From Candidatus Sericytochromatia bacterium (lineage in GTDB: Bacteria > Cyanobacteriota > Sericytochromatia > JACMPN01), in assembly GCA_014377495.1 (NCBI GenBank), contig JACMPN010000452.1:1-6479 (forward strand): a stretch of 6,479 nucleotides of DNA. The letters are read 5' to 3'. The translations under genes and the position numbers were made by a program. The notes below the pieces were generated by a model that searched no databases, had not been told where the DNA came from, and worked only from the letters and a program-made list of their open reading frames with translations. Of this stretch, positions 5,925 to 6,479 are shown piece after piece. Numbering within the stretch: position 1 is the first letter of the stretch; each line of letters starts with the position of its first letter.

Positions 5925-6031
5925 GATGCGTCGACTGATCGTCCTACGGAGCGCTCGAACCCCCACCTTAAGGTTTCCCGCAAGGGAACCAGGTTTTTGT
6001 GGGCGCCTTCAACGATTTGTATCTAAACTGA
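5912..6031 (+). repeat. 13-base direct repeat GTATCTAAACTGA, two copies
   Basis: GTATCTAAACTGA occurs at 5912-5924 and again at 6019-6031, in the same orientation and preceded by TTC or TTT. The first copy supplies the last codons and the TGA stop of the 86-residue gene. The copies are about 107 bases apart, start to start, with the terminator-like hairpin between them. Confidence 0.75.
5972..5998 (+). terminator. Probable intrinsic terminator of the 86-residue gene
   Basis: GGTTTCCC pairs with GGGAACC (one bulged T) across a GCAA tetraloop, a stable GNRA-type loop, and a run of five T follows after AGG. CCCAC and GTGGG flank the whole element (near 5961-5966 and 5999-6003) and could extend the stem. 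It lies 47 bases after the stop at 5924. Confidence 0.6.
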
Positions 6032-6032
6032 C

Positions 6033-6071
6033 GCATTTGTCCCCAGTTAGCCGGATGCTCAGGACAAACGC
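6033..6071 (+). other. Imperfect hairpin followed by T-rich stretch
   Basis: GCATTTGTCC (6033-6042) and GGACAAACGC (6062-6071) pair over ten bases with one G-T wobble; a loop of 19 bases is between. CCTAATTTT follows, so it could act as a second, weaker terminator. An alternative, overlapping pairing is CTAAACTG (6023-6030) with CAGTTAG (6044-6050). The direct-repeat copy at 6019-6031 overlaps this structure. Confidence 0.4.
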
Positions 6072-6282
6072 CCTAATTTTAAGGAGTCTCCCGCACCTCT
6101 CCCGTATCGGGTGTAAATGCGGCCGTGGTGGCATGTGGGTGGTGAGGGTGGTCCGAATGCAGGACGTTTCCTGACGGCAGATCCCAGCGAACCAGAGGAA
6201 GGGCCTCGCTGACCACCGGGACGCGTCTCACGGTGATCGACTAAGCTGCAGGCGGGCCGCCCACACGCCATCACCCCAAACG
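6072..6282. other. Intergenic stretch with nested inverted repeats, no convincing gene
   Basis: No reading frame here looks protein-like. AAGGAG at 6081-6086 is a good ribosome binding sequence but no start codon follows at a usable distance. Several perfect stems stand out: CCCG/CGGG (6101-6111), GGTGGTC 6147-6153 with GACCACC 6211-6217 enclosing CAGCGA 6185-6190 with TCGCTG 6206-6211, and GGTGAT 6232-6237 with ATCACC 6270-6275 enclosing GGCG/CGCC (6251-6261). It could be a structured RNA or simply GC-rich spacer. No tRNA or known riboswitch was recognised. Confidence 0.35.
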
Positions 6283-6311
6283 ACAAAAAGCACCCGGAGG
6301 TGCTTTTTGTT
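6283..6311. terminator. Strong intrinsic terminator of the HU gene, possibly bidirectional
   Basis: CAAAAAGCACC (6284-6294) and GGTGCTTTTTG (6299-6309) form a perfect 11-base stem with a CGGA loop. Read from the HU gene on the - strand, the stem is followed by T-rich bases supplied by the A-run, and the + strand side also ends in a T-run, so it can stop transcription from both sides. It lies about 16 bases after the HU stop codon. Confidence 0.88.
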
Positions 6312-6326
6312 TGCCTATGCTAAAGC

Positions 6327-6479
6327 TTAGCGCTTGCCGGCGGCAACCTTGGTCTTGGCGGGGAAGACGGCCTCTTTGAGACCCTTGCCGGCGGTGAAGA
6401 CGGGAGCCTTCTTCGCAGGAATCTTCAGGACGGCGCCGGTGCGGGGGTTGCGACCCTCGCGGGCGGCCCGCTCGCGGAC
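6327..6479 (-). CDS. hup: HU-family nucleoid DNA-binding protein, C-terminal part (5' end outside window)
   Basis: Fifty residues are visible on the - strand, ending in TAA at 6327-6329. The frame was found by translating the window edge. It contains the HU/IHF signature VREREAR-type start of the arm (VRERAAREGRNPRTG), then VLKIPAKKAPVFTAGKGLKEAV. The GRNPRTG segment begins the beta-arm that inserts into the DNA minor groove, and its Pro is the residue that wedges between base pairs. The FTAGKGLKEAV helix closes the fold. A short Lys/Ala tail (FPAKTKVAAGKR) extends beyond the usual end. HU dimers bend and compact DNA with little sequence specificity. The conserved segment favours HU over IHF, but the missing N-terminal half would be needed to be sure. 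The gene is followed by a strong terminator and converges on the region ahead of it. Confidence 0.9.
   Translation of the reverse strand, partial: VRERAAREGRNPRTGAVLKIPAKKAPVFTAGKGLKEAVFPAKTKVAAGKR

Noticed and set aside
5926..6174. Possible 82-residue + strand protein after the small gene
   Set aside because: It is Arg-rich and irregular, crosses the terminator hairpin and the second repeat copy, and lacks a ribosome binding site.
6059..6286. Possible 75-residue - strand protein ahead of the HU terminator
   Set aside because: Its start lies in the terminator and its composition is Gly/Pro/Arg-rich without pattern; probably non-coding.

Overview
The window is GC-rich bacterial chromosome. 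It holds part of a flagellar and chemotaxis operon on the + strand, then a long uncharacterised gene on the - strand, then a small + strand gene, and finally the 3' end of an HU-type DNA-binding protein gene on the - strand. The chemotaxis genes are of the CheC/CheD kind, and the first gene is a FliN-type protein behind a Pro/Gln/Gly-rich linker, as in FliY. Both features are typical of Firmicutes, Thermotogota and some other non-enteric lineages and are absent from E. coli-type systems. I cannot name the organism from this window.

Region 1 (2-3491, + strand) is a compact run: FliY/FliN C-terminus, CheY, FliO, a 96-residue protein with two membrane segments, a FliA/SigD-type sigma factor, CheC and CheD. 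Gaps are at most about 20 bases and several genes overlap, so one transcript is likely. The products form a coherent set. FliY/FliN is the switch part that receives CheY-P, CheC removes phosphate from CheY-P, CheD deamidates receptors and binds CheC, FliO assists the export gate, and the sigma factor drives late flagellar genes. The fliP-fliQ-fliR-flhB-flhA block that often follows fliO is not here.

Region 2 (3492-3671) lies between convergent genes. It contains a short hairpin at the cheD stop codon and a near-perfect 30-base inverted repeat around a 99-base centre.

Region 3 (3672-5924) has a - strand gene of about 639 codons whose middle resembles a calcineurin/PPP-type metallophosphoesterase with several metal-ligand positions replaced. 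Divergent to it is an unrecognised 86-residue protein. The two share a 72-base intergenic region with overlapping -10-like elements, and the - strand one resembles a sigma-28 -10 box.

Region 4 (5925-6326) is non-coding as far as I can see. It contains a probable terminator with a GCAA loop, a 13-base direct repeat, several inverted repeats and a strong terminator for the HU gene.
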